From contig NZ_JBDWXV010000011.1 in NCBI RefSeq assembly GCF_039982735.1, forward strand, positions 785,910 to 849,909: a stretch of DNA of 64,000 bases, given 5' to 3'. This DNA is from Saccharospirillum sp039982735. Its GTDB lineage: Bacteria; Pseudomonadota; Gammaproteobacteria; Pseudomonadales; Natronospirillaceae. Of this stretch, positions 34,433 to 41,811 are shown in pieces (positions within the stretch are counted from its first letter, which is position 1; each line of letters opens with the position of its first letter). Made by a program: the position numbers and the translations under genes. The notes under the pieces are model-generated. The model ran no database searches. It was not told the origin of the DNA and saw nothing but the letters and a program-made list of their open reading frames with translations.

Positions 34433-36667
34433 ATGACGCACCCCCCACGTTACACGCCTTTGACCAACCTGCCCCTGCCTGGCTTTGAAGGCGAGATACT
34501 GGAACGCTACGCGACCGATACCGGCACCCACTGGCTGGCCGGGCTGCAAACCGAACTGCAAAGCAACGATTCCGACCTGCTATACCGCCAGCGCAACCGC
34601 GTATACCGGCTCGATGACCCGCTGGATTCAGCCGTTTCGGTTTGCATTAAAGCCTTCAAACAGCCCGATGCCTTGCGCTCCACCATTTACCGGCGCACCG
34701 GTAGCAAAGCGCAACGCGCCCATGCCTACAGCGCCCATCTGTACGCCCGGGGGGCCGACGTGGCTGAACCCATAGGCTATATGGAACGCTGGGAAGGCAA
34801 CCGACTGGTTGAGAGCTACCTGATCACCCGCTACATCGCCGATTCGACCGACCTCTACTCGGAAATGACCTACCTGCTGCGCGAACGCCCCTACGCGGAA
34901 GACTTCATCTTCCTGCTGCGGTTCACGGCCGATGCCATTCGCACCATGCACAACAGCGGCTTTCTGCACGGTGACCTGGGCCCCCAGAACATTCTGATGC
35001 AGCGCACAGGCCCGGCCGACTGGGCAAACCCGGCCTTTATTGACCTGAACCGGGGCAAGCTGACCCCGAACCCAACGCTGCGCCAGCGCGCCCGGGATAT
35101 GGAACGCATGAAGATCCCGTCTCACTTCCGGCACATCTTCTTTCACCTGTATTTTGAAGATAACGGTATACCGGCTGAATTCCAGCGCTGGGCAAACCGT
35201 TACCACAACCGTTTTTTACTGCACCAACGCAGCCGTAAATGGCGCCACCCGGTGCGCACCCTAAAGCGCTGGCTAAAAACCGCCCCGCAGGAGCAACGCT
35301 TGGCGGTCTCCACCGGCCAGCCCTCACCGCGTAACAGCTGGCTGTGGGATGCAAAATCCGGCCAGCCCTCGGTGATGCTGCAGGTGAAAGACCGCAAACG
35401 CGAACGCAGCAAGGCCGACCTGTGGCCTATGGCAACCAGCGTTCTGAAGGCCGCCTGGCCGGTGTACCGTCGCTACCAGGCGCTGCGCAAAACGGCCTAT
35501 CAAACCCCGGTGGCCATGAACCAGCGGCTGGGCGTGTGTGTGGAGATAGACGAACACGTCGAACGCCAGTTGGAGCAACTGACACAAACGCCCGGTTTGC
35601 CGGTATTCGTGCGGTTGTACTTCCACTTAAGCCAACCGCAACACGATGAATCCAAGCCCAGCACCAGCCCCTGGCTCACGCAGGCCAGCGAAGCGATACG
35701 TCGGCTGCACGAAGCCGGCCACGAAGTCTCCATCGGGCTGGTTCAATCTCGCGAGGCGGTGTTGCAACCGGAGCGCTGGGAAGCCTTCATGGCCGACGCG
35801 CTGGCCCTGGTGCACTCTTATATTCATTGCGTGGAAATCGGCCACGCCGTCAACCGGGTGAAATGGGGTTTCTGGAATCTGGAAGAGATGAACCGCCTAT
35901 GGCAGGGCACTGCCGACCTGAAAGCCCGTTACCCGAACCTGGTTTTTCTGGGCCCGGCCGTGAATGACTTTGAATTTCAATACTACCCGCCCCTGTTGGA
36001 AGCCGCCGGCACTCCGGTAGATGCGCTTTCCAACCACTTGTACGTAGACCGACGCGGCGCCCCGGAAAACGAGCAAAATGGCTTTTCCACCCTCGAAAAA
36101 TGCTTGCTCGCCAAAGCCATGGCCGGCCACTACCAAAAACAGGGCTTCTACATCACCGAAGTGAACTGGCCGCTACAGGGCACGGGTGAATACTCCCCCC
36201 TGGCCGGTGCCTACCAGCCCAAAGGCAAGCGCGAAAGCGCCTTGCATGTGAGCGAAGCCGACAGCGCCGCCTACATGGTGCGCTACGCCCTCATCGCCCT
36301 GTGCTCTGGCACCACAGAGCGCATTTGGTGGTGGCGGCTGGCACACCCGGGTTTCGGGCTAATAGACACCTTAAACGGCTGGCGCGAGCGCCCCGGCTGG
36401 CCAGCGCTGGTGCACTTTCACCGCATGATGGTAAATGAGACCTTTCAGGGCCGGGAAGAAAAAGACGGCGTTATCTGGTGGCACTTCGAGCGATTCAGCC
36501 TGGTGTACTCTCTAACTCAGGGTCAGATCACCCTAAGCGATGACATAATTCGGGCCACCGACCTGGCCGGCCAACCAAAGCCTGAACAGCCGGGAGACAC
36601 CCTGACAATAGACGGCAACCCCCTTTATCTGCATAAACCGCACCCGCACAAGGACCGAACCGAATGA
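34433..36667 (+). CDS. LPS-kinase-like / glycoside hydrolase-like fusion protein
   Basis: Protein of 744 residues made of two enzyme modules. The N-terminal half (to about 230) is a WaaP/Kdo-kinase-like fold: HGDLGPQNIL (His179) is the catalytic loop and FIDLNRGKL the metal-binding loop. A basic linker follows. The C-terminal half (about 360-744) resembles a (beta/alpha)8 clan-A glycosidase: VEIGHAVNRVKWG (Glu468) and TEVNWPLQGTG (Glu576) sit about 108 residues apart as candidate acid/base and nucleophile. There is no signal peptide, so it should act in the cytoplasm. It may phosphorylate and trim, or just recognise, a glycan intermediate. The stop overlaps the following ATG. Confidence 0.8.
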   Translation: MTHPPRYTPLTNLPLPGFEGEILERYATDTGTHWLAGLQTELQSNDSDLLYRQRNRVYRLDDPLDSAVSVCIKAFKQPDALRSTIYRRTGSKAQRAHAYSAHLYARGADVAEPIGYMERWEGNRLVESYLITRYIADSTDLYSEMTYLLRERPYAEDFIFLLRFTADAIRTMHNSGFLHGDLGPQNILMQRTGPADWANPAFIDLNRGKLTPNPTLRQRARDMERMKIPSHFRHIFFHLYFEDNGIPAEFQRWANRYHNRFLLHQRSRKWRHPVRTLKRWLKTAPQEQRLAVSTGQPSPRNSWLWDAKSGQPSVMLQVKDRKRERSKADLWPMATSVLKAAWPVYRRYQALRKTAYQTPVAMNQRLGVCVEIDEHVERQLEQLTQTPGLPVFVRLYFHLSQPQHDESKPSTSPWLTQASEAIRRLHEAGHEVSIGLVQSREAVLQPERWEAFMADALALVHSYIHCVEIGHAVNRVKWGFWNLEEMNRLWQGTADLKARYPNLVFLGPAVNDFEFQYYPPLLEAAGTPVDALSNHLYVDRRGAPENEQNGFSTLEKCLLAKAMAGHYQKQGFYITEVNWPLQGTGEYSPLAGAYQPKGKRESALHVSEADSAAYMVRYALIALCSGTTERIWWWRLAHPGFGLIDTLNGWRERPGWPALVHFHRMMVNETFQGREEKDGVIWWHFERFSLVYSLTQGQITLSDDIIRATDLAGQPKPEQPGDTLTIDGNPLYLHKPHPHKDRTE

Positions 36668-37482
36668 AACCGCGCAAACACCTCTCGGCCTTCTGGCGCA
36701 TGCTCACGTTGCGGCTGTGCAACGTAGAAAAGGCCACACCACGGCTGGTGAAAAAACGCTTACCGGTGATTGCCAACCTAACCACCATTGAACCCCGCCT
36801 CAGCTTCGTGCACGTGGCGATCAACAGCATGCTGCTGCAAGAAGAAGCCCCTGAACGGGTAATTTTGTGGCTAGACGAACGGCTGCAAGGGAAAATACCG
36901 GCCAAGCTGACCCGGCTAACCCAAAAAGCCCCGTTTGAAATCCGCTTTCGAAAAGACGTTGGCCCACACACCAAGCTGGTACACGCCCTGGCCGACTTTC
37001 CAGACCGCCTGCTGTTCACCGGCGACGACGACATGATGTACCACCCAACAACCCTCGCCCGGTTATACAAAGACCACCAAACCCACCCAACCGACATTAT
37101 CAGCCACGCCTGCCGACGCATTCGCCGTAACGACGAGGGCACCCTGCTACCCTACAAACAATGGCGTTACGAGAAACCCGGCGAACACCACCCAGATACC
37201 TTGCTGCTCGGCTTCGGCGGCGTGCTCTACCCGCCCGGCGCGCTGCCGCAAGCCGCAACCGACGAAGCGCTGTTCAAACAATTGGCCCCCAAAGCCGACG
37301 ACCTTTGGTTCAAAGCCATTAGCGCCAACCAGGGCACCACCGTGCGCCGCGCCAGCCAACCCCTGAAACCCCAGAAAATCCCGTTTTCCCAGAAAGTGGC
37401 GCTGCGCAAAGCCAACGTAGGGCAAGACACCAACCGCCAGCAATGGCAGGCGCTGTCGGAGCATTTCAAGCTAGAGATTTAA
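36664..37482 (+). CDS. GT-A type glycosyltransferase-like protein
   Basis: Protein of 272 residues with a GT-A-like core: RLSFVHVAINSMLLQEEAPERVILWLDE near residue 40-65, and a metal-binding acidic triplet in FTGDDDMMYHP (about residue 118-128). The pattern fits glycosyltransferases acting on a nucleotide-sugar donor. The family is not certain. It overlaps the kinase-hydrolase stop by four bases (ATGA), so both are made together and probably act on the same glycan. Copy 3 of the intergenic repeat follows. Confidence 0.75.
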   Translation: MKPRKHLSAFWRMLTLRLCNVEKATPRLVKKRLPVIANLTTIEPRLSFVHVAINSMLLQEEAPERVILWLDERLQGKIPAKLTRLTQKAPFEIRFRKDVGPHTKLVHALADFPDRLLFTGDDDMMYHPTTLARLYKDHQTHPTDIISHACRRIRRNDEGTLLPYKQWRYEKPGEHHPDTLLLGFGGVLYPPGALPQAATDEALFKQLAPKADDLWFKAISANQGTTVRRASQPLKPQKIPFSQKVALRKANVGQDTNRQQWQALSEHFKLEI

Positions 37483-37527
37483 CCAGCCCTCTACACCAGT
37501 CCAACGCACGGCGCTGCACACTACCAT

Positions 37528-37580
37528 CCTCTCTCCACCCCCGGGGGAGAGAGCTAGAGAGAGGGGGCGGCGCAGCCGTT
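37528..37580 (+). repeat. Palindromic intergenic repeat, copy 3
   Basis: Begins CCTCTCTCCACCCCCGGGGG and ends GGCGGCGCAGCCGTT. CTCTCTCC/GAGAGAG arms repeat twice on either side of a CTAG. It matches copies 1 and 2. Confidence 0.85.
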
Positions 37581-37682
37581 ACATTTAATTGTCGCTGGCT
37601 ACTCAGCCTGCCCGCACCGGCCCTCGCACCCACCCCCAAACCCCCGTTATAATCCCCAGCCAGCCAACACGCCCAGGTTACC

Positions 37683-38705
37683 ATGCAAAAGCTTCTATTC
37701 TTCGTTGAACAGCCTTATTCCTTCCCCATTCTAAGGCCGCTGGAAGCCGCCGCAAAAGCCCGTGGCATAGAGGTGCGCTGGTTCCTGTATGACTTGCCTG
37801 AATCTTACCTGACACCCAAAGAACACCGCCTGGCCGACACCGCCGCCGTTAACGACTACAACCCCGATGCCGTTATCTGCCCCGGCAACTGGGTGCCCTA
37901 CTTCTGGCCCGGCCACAAAATTCAGGTGTTCCACGGCTTTGGCATCGACAAGAAAGGCCATTTTAACATTCGCGGTTTCTTCGAACTGTATTGCACCCAC
38001 GGCCCGCTAACCACCAGCCGTTTCAAAGCCGCAGAACCTAAATATGGCTATTTTAGAAGCGTAGAAACCGGCTGGCCGAAAATGGACCCCTACGCCAAGG
38101 CGGTAGACACCCGCACCGCCATTACAGCGCCACCGAGCGTGCTGTATGCCCCAACCTTCAGCCCCTCGCTCACCTCCACCTACGCACTGCTGGAGCCGCT
38201 TAGCGAACTGACCAAAGCTGGTAAAGCCGACATAACCGTGAAGTTCCACCCAATGATGGCTGAAGACCAGGTAACCGCCTACAAAGCCGCCCAGAACGAC
38301 CATTTCAGAGTGGTAGAAAACACCGACCTGCTGCCCGCCCTGCAACAGGCCGACATTGTGCTTTCCGATACCTCATCGGTAGTGGCCGAAAGCCTGTGCA
38401 TCGGCAAACCGGTGATCACCCTGAACACCCTGCACCCCGGCCCCTATGTGCTGAACATCACCGAGCCGGGCGAGCTGGCTACCGCCATACACACCTGCAC
38501 AGAACACTACGCGGAACGAAAAGAAGCCGGCAAAGCCTACGCCGACCAGATGCACCCCTACCAGGATGGCAATTCATCGGAACGGGTACTGGATGCGATA
38601 GAGCACCACATCCGCGAGGGTTACAAAGGGCTGAAAAAGCTGCCCTTCAACTGGCTGAGAAAGCGCAAGGTGGCGAAGAAAATGAGGAAATACGCGGGGC
38701 ATTGA
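37683..38705 (+). CDS. CDP-glycerol glycerophosphotransferase-like protein
   Basis: Protein of 340 residues related to the CDP-glycerol:poly(glycerophosphate) glycerophosphotransferase family (TagB/TagF type, GT-B-like fold). Matching segments are the HGFGIDKKGHF loop (about 81-91), KFHPMM (about 180) and DIVLSDTSSVVAESLCIGKPVI in the C-terminal domain, which binds the CDP moiety. In teichoic-acid systems this transfers glycerol-phosphate. Here the nearby TagD-like gene at 39720 could supply CDP-glycerol. A TATAAT at 37648-37653 may be its -10 box. The Lys/Arg-rich C terminus suggests peripheral membrane binding. Confidence 0.8.
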   Translation: MQKLLFFVEQPYSFPILRPLEAAAKARGIEVRWFLYDLPESYLTPKEHRLADTAAVNDYNPDAVICPGNWVPYFWPGHKIQVFHGFGIDKKGHFNIRGFFELYCTHGPLTTSRFKAAEPKYGYFRSVETGWPKMDPYAKAVDTRTAITAPPSVLYAPTFSPSLTSTYALLEPLSELTKAGKADITVKFHPMMAEDQVTAYKAAQNDHFRVVENTDLLPALQQADIVLSDTSSVVAESLCIGKPVITLNTLHPGPYVLNITEPGELATAIHTCTEHYAERKEAGKAYADQMHPYQDGNSSERVLDAIEHHIREGYKGLKKLPFNWLRKRKVAKKMRKYAGH

Positions 38706-38723
38706 GGGACGTGGAACATGAAG

Positions 38724-38843
38724 GGACGCAAAACATAGAAAGACGCGACACACGAAAAGACGTCAAACACCATTCTAACCCAAGCTTACGTCCTACCGTG
38801 TTACACGTCTTTCGTGTGTTACGTCTTTTAATGTCCTGCGTCC
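38724..38843. repeat. Long imperfect inverted repeat
   Basis: The left arm (38724-38770) and right arm (38799-38843) are reverse complements with a few mismatches. The best part pairs GACACACGAAAAGACGT with ACGTCTTTCGTGTGT. GACGT/ACGTC words recur outside the arms up to 38876. It fills the gap between the convergent CDP-glycerol transferase and licD genes and could fold into a long hairpin. Confidence 0.75.
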
Positions 38844-38874
38844 TTTATTTTCTTGCGTCAGTTATTGTCCTACG

Positions 38875-39465
38875 TCAGTCCCCCGCCCTAGGGCGGACGA
38901 CGGTCTGCTCCATATCACAATGCCACTCCTTTTGCGGCACCTTCCAATTGCCAAACTTGGCTTCCAGGTACCCTTCATAGTCGACCGGTACCTTCACCTG
39001 CCGCCCTTCCCAGGGCACGGTTTCAAAGCCTTCGTAGTGGTGAGCGGAAACACGCATGACGTTGCTGGCGGCTATCCAATAGGCATGGCCTTCGTGAATG
39101 TATTTCACGAACAGATCCAGAGTATTTGGGCCTGCAAGCACCTTTAAAAAGCGATCTTTCACCTTCACCAGCCGAACATCCTGCTTTTTGGCAAACGCCT
39201 CATTCTGGCTAAACGACCGCTCAGAAAGCCGCCACCCAAGCGCTTTCAAGGCTTCCAGCGCTGGCTGAAGCCTGGGTACATCGGCACTCATAATGGAAAG
39301 ATCGGTGTCTTTATCCCAAGGCAGGAGGTCTCCATCCCGCACAATGCCCAGCAGCGTGCCCCCTTCCAGATGGTAGGTGATGTTGTGGCTATCCAACACA
39401 TCGATGGTGTCTATCAACTGGCGGCGCTGAACCGAGGCACTGGAGGAAGGCTTAAACAAACGCAT
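38875..39465 (-). CDS. LicD family nucleotidyl/phosphocholine-type transferase
   Basis: Protein of 196 residues of the LicD family, whose members attach phosphocholine or similar phospho-groups to surface glycans. The core segment is EGGTLLGIVRDGDLLPW followed by DKDTDLS, with the acidic residues forming the metal site typical of the nucleotidyltransferase fold. The ATG at 39465 has AAGGAA five bases upstream; a longer frame to 39570 lacks that. No lic pathway for choline is in the window, so the donor might be CDP-glycerol or another CDP-alcohol. Confidence 0.85.
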   Translation of the reverse strand: MRLFKPSSSASVQRRQLIDTIDVLDSHNITYHLEGGTLLGIVRDGDLLPWDKDTDLSIMSADVPRLQPALEALKALGWRLSERSFSQNEAFAKKQDVRLVKVKDRFLKVLAGPNTLDLFVKYIHEGHAYWIAASNVMRVSAHHYEGFETVPWEGRQVKVPVDYEGYLEAKFGNWKVPQKEWHCDMEQTVVRPRAGD

Positions 39466-39719
39466 TGGGTTCCTTTCGGGCAAAACTGAGTAACCCCATA
39501 ATAACCCGTGACACCCCCGCCCAGCCACCGTGCAAGTGGCTTTAGTCATACTTCTTACATGCTTTTGCAACAGTCTGCTTGTAGACTACCCCGGTCAGGT
39601 TGCGCATCAACGTGAACCCGGTTAGTGTTCAGCCCCACGGCCAGCAAGGCCTAACACTGGCCGAGACCTGGTGAACGAGACCTGATGGAATAGTAACCGA
39701 CCCAATACAACGAGCCGCT

Positions 39720-40139
39720 ATGAACCCGACAGAGAAGCCCAACAAACGCGTCATCACCTTCGGTACCTTCGATGTATTCCACATCGGCCACGTGAACATA
39801 CTGGAACGCGCCAAAGAGCTGGGTAACCACCTGACGGTTGGGGTTTCTTCCGATGCGCTGAACTTCGATAAAAAAGGCCGTTACCCGGTTTACCGACAAG
39901 AGCACCGGGTTCACATACTGAACAGCCTGCATTGTGTAGACGAGGTATTCATTGAAGAATCCCTGGAACTGAAAGGCGAATACCTCAGCCGCTACAAAGC
40001 CGACATTCTGGTAATGGGCGACGACTGGGCGGGCAAGTTTGACCACTTTAAAGACCAGTGCGAAGTCATCTACTTCCCGCGCACCAAAGACGTTTCAACA
40101 ACCGACATCATTCAGATGATTCAAAGCCGAATTGACTGA
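39720..40139 (+). CDS. TagD-like cytidylyltransferase (CDP-glycerol type)
   Basis: Cytidylyltransferase of 139 residues, the family's usual size, joining CTP to glycerol-3-phosphate or a similar alcohol phosphate. It has GTFDVFHIGHVNIL with the HxGH motif and RTKDVSTTDI as the conserved RTxGISTT-like loop. It most likely supplies CDP-glycerol to the transferase at 37683-38705 and perhaps to LicD. Substrate choice (glycerol against ribitol or ethanolamine) cannot be settled from the sequence. Confidence 0.88.
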   Translation: MNPTEKPNKRVITFGTFDVFHIGHVNILERAKELGNHLTVGVSSDALNFDKKGRYPVYRQEHRVHILNSLHCVDEVFIEESLELKGEYLSRYKADILVMGDDWAGKFDHFKDQCEVIYFPRTKDVSTTDIIQMIQSRID

Positions 40140-40140
40140 T

Positions 40141-40165
40141 AAACACCGCTTAAATGGCGGTGTTT
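40141..40165. terminator. Bidirectional terminator hairpin
   Basis: AAACACCGC (40141-40149) pairs perfectly with GCGGTGTTT (40157-40165) around a seven-base loop. It lies two bases after the cytidylyltransferase stop and serves the convergent O-antigen ligase gene too. The flanking A/T bases inside the stem give short U-tails both ways. Confidence 0.75.
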
Positions 40166-40208
40166 CGCGAACGTTCACCTATATAGGCCTCTAGATCAGC
40201 TTTCCACC

Positions 40209-41612
40209 TCAGCTATCTGCCTTGCTCCCCGCCTCAGTTTCTACTTTAAAGGCTGCATCACCTTCATATTCCACTATATGCTTAAAAATAAAGGTAGCAG
40301 CACCCAGCAACACCATATTGAACAGAAAAATGGGGGTGCCAATAAACAGCGATGAGTAAAAAACACCACAAACTGCGTAAAAAATTAGCGCGAATACAGT
40401 GAACACGTAAATATCCTGCGGTAATACCCCATCTTTCCAAGCCATATGCATTCGCCTAAAAAACCAGACAAAAAACGCTGTAAACAACGCCAAACCCACC
40501 AGACCATACGAAATGGTTAGTTCCAGGTAAGTATTGTGAATGGTTCGAAACAACCTGCGGCCGCTGGGAGCATTGAAATAATTTTGCGCTTCATCGTGCA
40601 TCATACGCCCGGCACGGTACCCCCAGCCAAAAAGAGGGCGTTCTAGCGTCCAGTGTGTGGCATCTACCCAGAATATTAGCCGCAGACCCGCACTGCTGCG
40701 TGGAATGTCTTCCACATCACCTTGAAGCGCAGGCATGATATTCCGTATTTCGTTCTGGGTTTTAGCTATCGTTTGATCAAAGGTGGCCGAATTGAACAAT
40801 ACCACCAGCCCCACCACAACAACCACCAACAGCGGTACTATCACTCTCTTTTTAGGGAATCGACCCGATCCGGAAAAACCGCAGTACACGGCTAAACAAA
40901 GAACCGCTAACGTCATAACAACGGCAATACCCAGGTAGACTGCCCGGCTTTGAGTCGTAAAGGTTAAGAACCCGATATAAACCAACAAACACAACCACAA
41001 ACAGCAACGCACATATGAAAATGCTGGTTTGAATACCACTTTCTTGCCAAATATAAATACGGCAATTAACAACGTTCCGTAAACAATGCCGATGGCAATG
41101 GGGCTATCCCCATAGGTAGCCCTTCGGCCGGCCCAAGCACCAACAAATTCCTGCCATCCATCCCCAGCAACCCAGGGCATTATTAAGGCCGATACCGCAG
41201 CCGCACCCCACACCCAAAACAAGTTTTTTTGGCTACCTGCGAGCATAAATGCAGGGATGATAAACAGGAACTTGGTAATCAGATCATCCAGATTCGGGGC
41301 ACTGCGGGCCATATCCGGGTGCTCAAGCTTCATAAGCACCCAGGTAATCAGTGGCACTAGTATGGATGCCAATAGCACCCACGCAATAAAGGACCTACGA
41401 AGCGGTGTTTTACAGGAAAGAAAAATAACCAGCCCGGTAATATACATAACACCGGCCAGCGTTTGTATTTCACTGTGATACAGCAGCTCAAAAAACGAGG
41501 TGATAAAAATTAACAACACCATCGCCAGATACAAAAAAACCGGCAGCCTTACAAAAGATACGGGCTCCCAAAGGCTGGTTAACCAATCGGATTTAACGGG
41601 GTACCTATACAA
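40209..41612 (-). CDS. waaL: O-antigen ligase family protein (WaaL-like)
   Basis: Polytopic inner-membrane protein of 467 residues with about 11 helices and a large periplasmic loop (about 275-365). It carries the Wzy_C-type signature with RTIHNTYLELTISYG and FGWGYRAGR. It probably ligates finished O-antigen from undecaprenyl diphosphate to lipid A-core. A Wzy-type polymerase cannot be excluded, but a better wzy candidate lies at 52865-54007. The start is TTG at 41612, supported by AGGAG seven bases upstream. The C-terminal 25 residues are charged and cytoplasmic. Confidence 0.82.
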   Translation of the reverse strand: MYRYPVKSDWLTSLWEPVSFVRLPVFLYLAMVLLIFITSFFELLYHSEIQTLAGVMYITGLVIFLSCKTPLRRSFIAWVLLASILVPLITWVLMKLEHPDMARSAPNLDDLITKFLFIIPAFMLAGSQKNLFWVWGAAAVSALIMPWVAGDGWQEFVGAWAGRRATYGDSPIAIGIVYGTLLIAVFIFGKKVVFKPAFSYVRCCLWLCLLVYIGFLTFTTQSRAVYLGIAVVMTLAVLCLAVYCGFSGSGRFPKKRVIVPLLVVVVVGLVVLFNSATFDQTIAKTQNEIRNIMPALQGDVEDIPRSSAGLRLIFWVDATHWTLERPLFGWGYRAGRMMHDEAQNYFNAPSGRRLFRTIHNTYLELTISYGLVGLALFTAFFVWFFRRMHMAWKDGVLPQDIYVFTVFALIFYAVCGVFYSSLFIGTPIFLFNMVLLGAATFIFKHIVEYEGDAAFKVETEAGSKADS

Positions 41613-41811
41613 ACACGAACTCCTAAAGAACCAACCAGAGCACCAAGCCCAAAAAAAAAAATCACAAGCCGAGGTTCACCAGGAACCCGGCCCAATGCAA
41701 CGATAGAACAACTGTGATTCTAATATGCTAACGGGTGGTGACCAACTGCCCAACTGACTTAGAGTGGCACTACATTGTTAAAGAATTGTTGCCAGAGTAG
41801 TACAACAGCCG

